Below are positions 63,541 through 64,000 of a stretch of DNA of 64,000 bases, piece by piece. The DNA comes from Nocardia cyriacigeorgica GUH-2 (lineage in GTDB: Bacteria; Actinomycetota; Actinomycetes; Mycobacteriales; Mycobacteriaceae). The position numbers were made by a program, and so were the translations under genes. The notes beneath the pieces were generated by a model. The model did not search any database and was not told where the DNA came from. It worked only from the letters and a program-made list of their open reading frames with translations. The stretch is taken from assembly GCF_000284035.1 (NCBI RefSeq), contig NC_016887.1:3162001-3226000 (forward strand), given 5' to 3'. Positions within the stretch are counted from its first letter, which is position 1. Each line of letters begins with the position of its first letter.

Positions 63541-64000
63541 CTACTGCCGGCTGGTTACCTCGAGGATCTCGTCGACGGTTCGCCTCGGCGTCCGCGGTGG
63601 GCGAGCAGCCAACGGCCGACCGACTCGGATCAAGACCTGGGGATGTGCTTCACCAGTGAGCTCGACCAGCATGTTCCTGGCAGCCGGAAGCTCGGTCATG
63701 TGAGTCAGAGTGCAGGTGGACAAAGCCTGAACGGTGGATTCGAGCAAGACTGCCGACAATGCCGCCCCGCAGTCGATCAACGCGTTCGGCGAATCGTCGG
63801 CGCTCGACAACATGAGCACCGTCGCCTGGTCGTCGACTTCGCTGTCGGAATCGGCGGTGCCGGCCGGAAAGGTTCGGCCGCTGGCCACCCGCGCGCGCTG
63901 CTCGGCGGTCGGCAGTGTCGAGGCCGGCACGCCGGGCTCTCCTTCAGGCATGGCCGTCCACCAGGCAAGTTCGGATTGATACTTCGGGTCGTAGCGCCGA
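63541..64000 (-). CDS. Acg-like nitroreductase-family protein, partial (5' end outside window)
   Basis: The C-terminal ~152 codons are present and the frame runs off the right edge (RRYDPKYQSELAWWTAMPEGEPGVP). The layout AWWT ... GEPGVPAS ... VLMLSSADDSPNALIDCGAALSAVLLESTVQALSTCTLTHMTE resembles the C-terminal nitroreductase-like half of mycobacterial Acg (Rv2032) proteins. These are flavin-binding but are thought to sequester FMN rather than reduce substrates, and are dormancy-induced. Only the end is visible, so the full domain content cannot be checked. Confidence 0.8.
   Translation of the reverse strand, partial: RRYDPKYQSELAWWTAMPEGEPGVPASTLPTAEQRARVASGRTFPAGTADSDSEVDDQATVLMLSSADDSPNALIDCGAALSAVLLESTVQALSTCTLTHMTELPAARNMLVELTGEAHPQVLIRVGRPLAARPPRTPRRTVDEILEVTSRQ

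Noticed and set aside
1..64000. CRISPR arrays, tRNA, rRNA
   Set aside because: Reading both strands by eye showed no regularly spaced direct repeats and no recognisable tRNA or rRNA sequence; a computed search would be needed to exclude weak cases.

Overview
The window is high-GC actinobacterial DNA. Actinobacterial lipobox lipoproteins, two wax ester synthase/diacylglycerol acyltransferase (WS/DGAT) genes, a MobF TraA relaxase and a CmtR-type cadmium/lead sensor point to Nocardia or a close relative in Mycobacteriales. This is inferred from protein families; no rRNA or tRNA gene was seen. The relaxase, three transposable elements and defence-type genes suggest a plasmid or a chromosomal accessory region.

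Layout. (1) 0.4-8.4 kb: a cysteine-rich protein and a very large TraA relaxase-helicase whose C-terminus repeats the domains of that protein. (2) 9.2-10.4 kb: an unrecognised tail-anchored protein with an internal duplication and a zinc-ribbon reading frame nested inside it. (3) 11.1-20.4 kb: a three-gene co-directional set: a protein with RNase III-like and dsRNA-binding domains, a TPR-CHAT protease, and an alpha/beta hydrolase. It looks like a dsRNA-sensing, protease-activated defence or stress system that I do not recognise as described. Its first gene is split by a complete IS3-family element with a perfect 4-bp target duplication, and removing the element restores one open frame. (4) 20.5-24.8 kb: a membrane plus PQQ-propeller protein. 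(5) 25.5-35.8 kb: a PASTA-like protein gene followed by a VWA-SGNH hydrolase gene. The latter is broken twice, by an in-frame TAA and by a 6.8-kb Tn3-family transposon carrying a CmtR/CDF-type metal-resistance cargo and a tyrosine recombinase. (6) 36.3-38.1 kb: exported or lipid-anchored proteins. (7) 38.5-45.9 kb: two paralogous two-component clusters facing away from each other. In one the kinase and a degenerate kinase partner are separate genes; in the other they are fused. (8) 46.1-50.4 kb: lipoproteins, a DUF4352-type protein and a secreted HNH nuclease with an excalibur domain. (9) 50.6-55.5 kb: an IS256-family element abutting a Gabija pair (gajA-gajB); gajA appears to have lost its first beta-strands at the IS junction. 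(10) 55.6-64 kb: a decayed membrane-protein gene, then WS/DGAT, flavodoxin, WS/DGAT, universal stress proteins, a PPOX-fold protein and a partial Acg-like nitroreductase, a gene set resembling the mycobacterial hypoxia/dormancy regulon.

A common thread is that each of the three mobile elements has hit a gene: the RNase III-like gene, the VWA-SGNH gene, and probably gajA.
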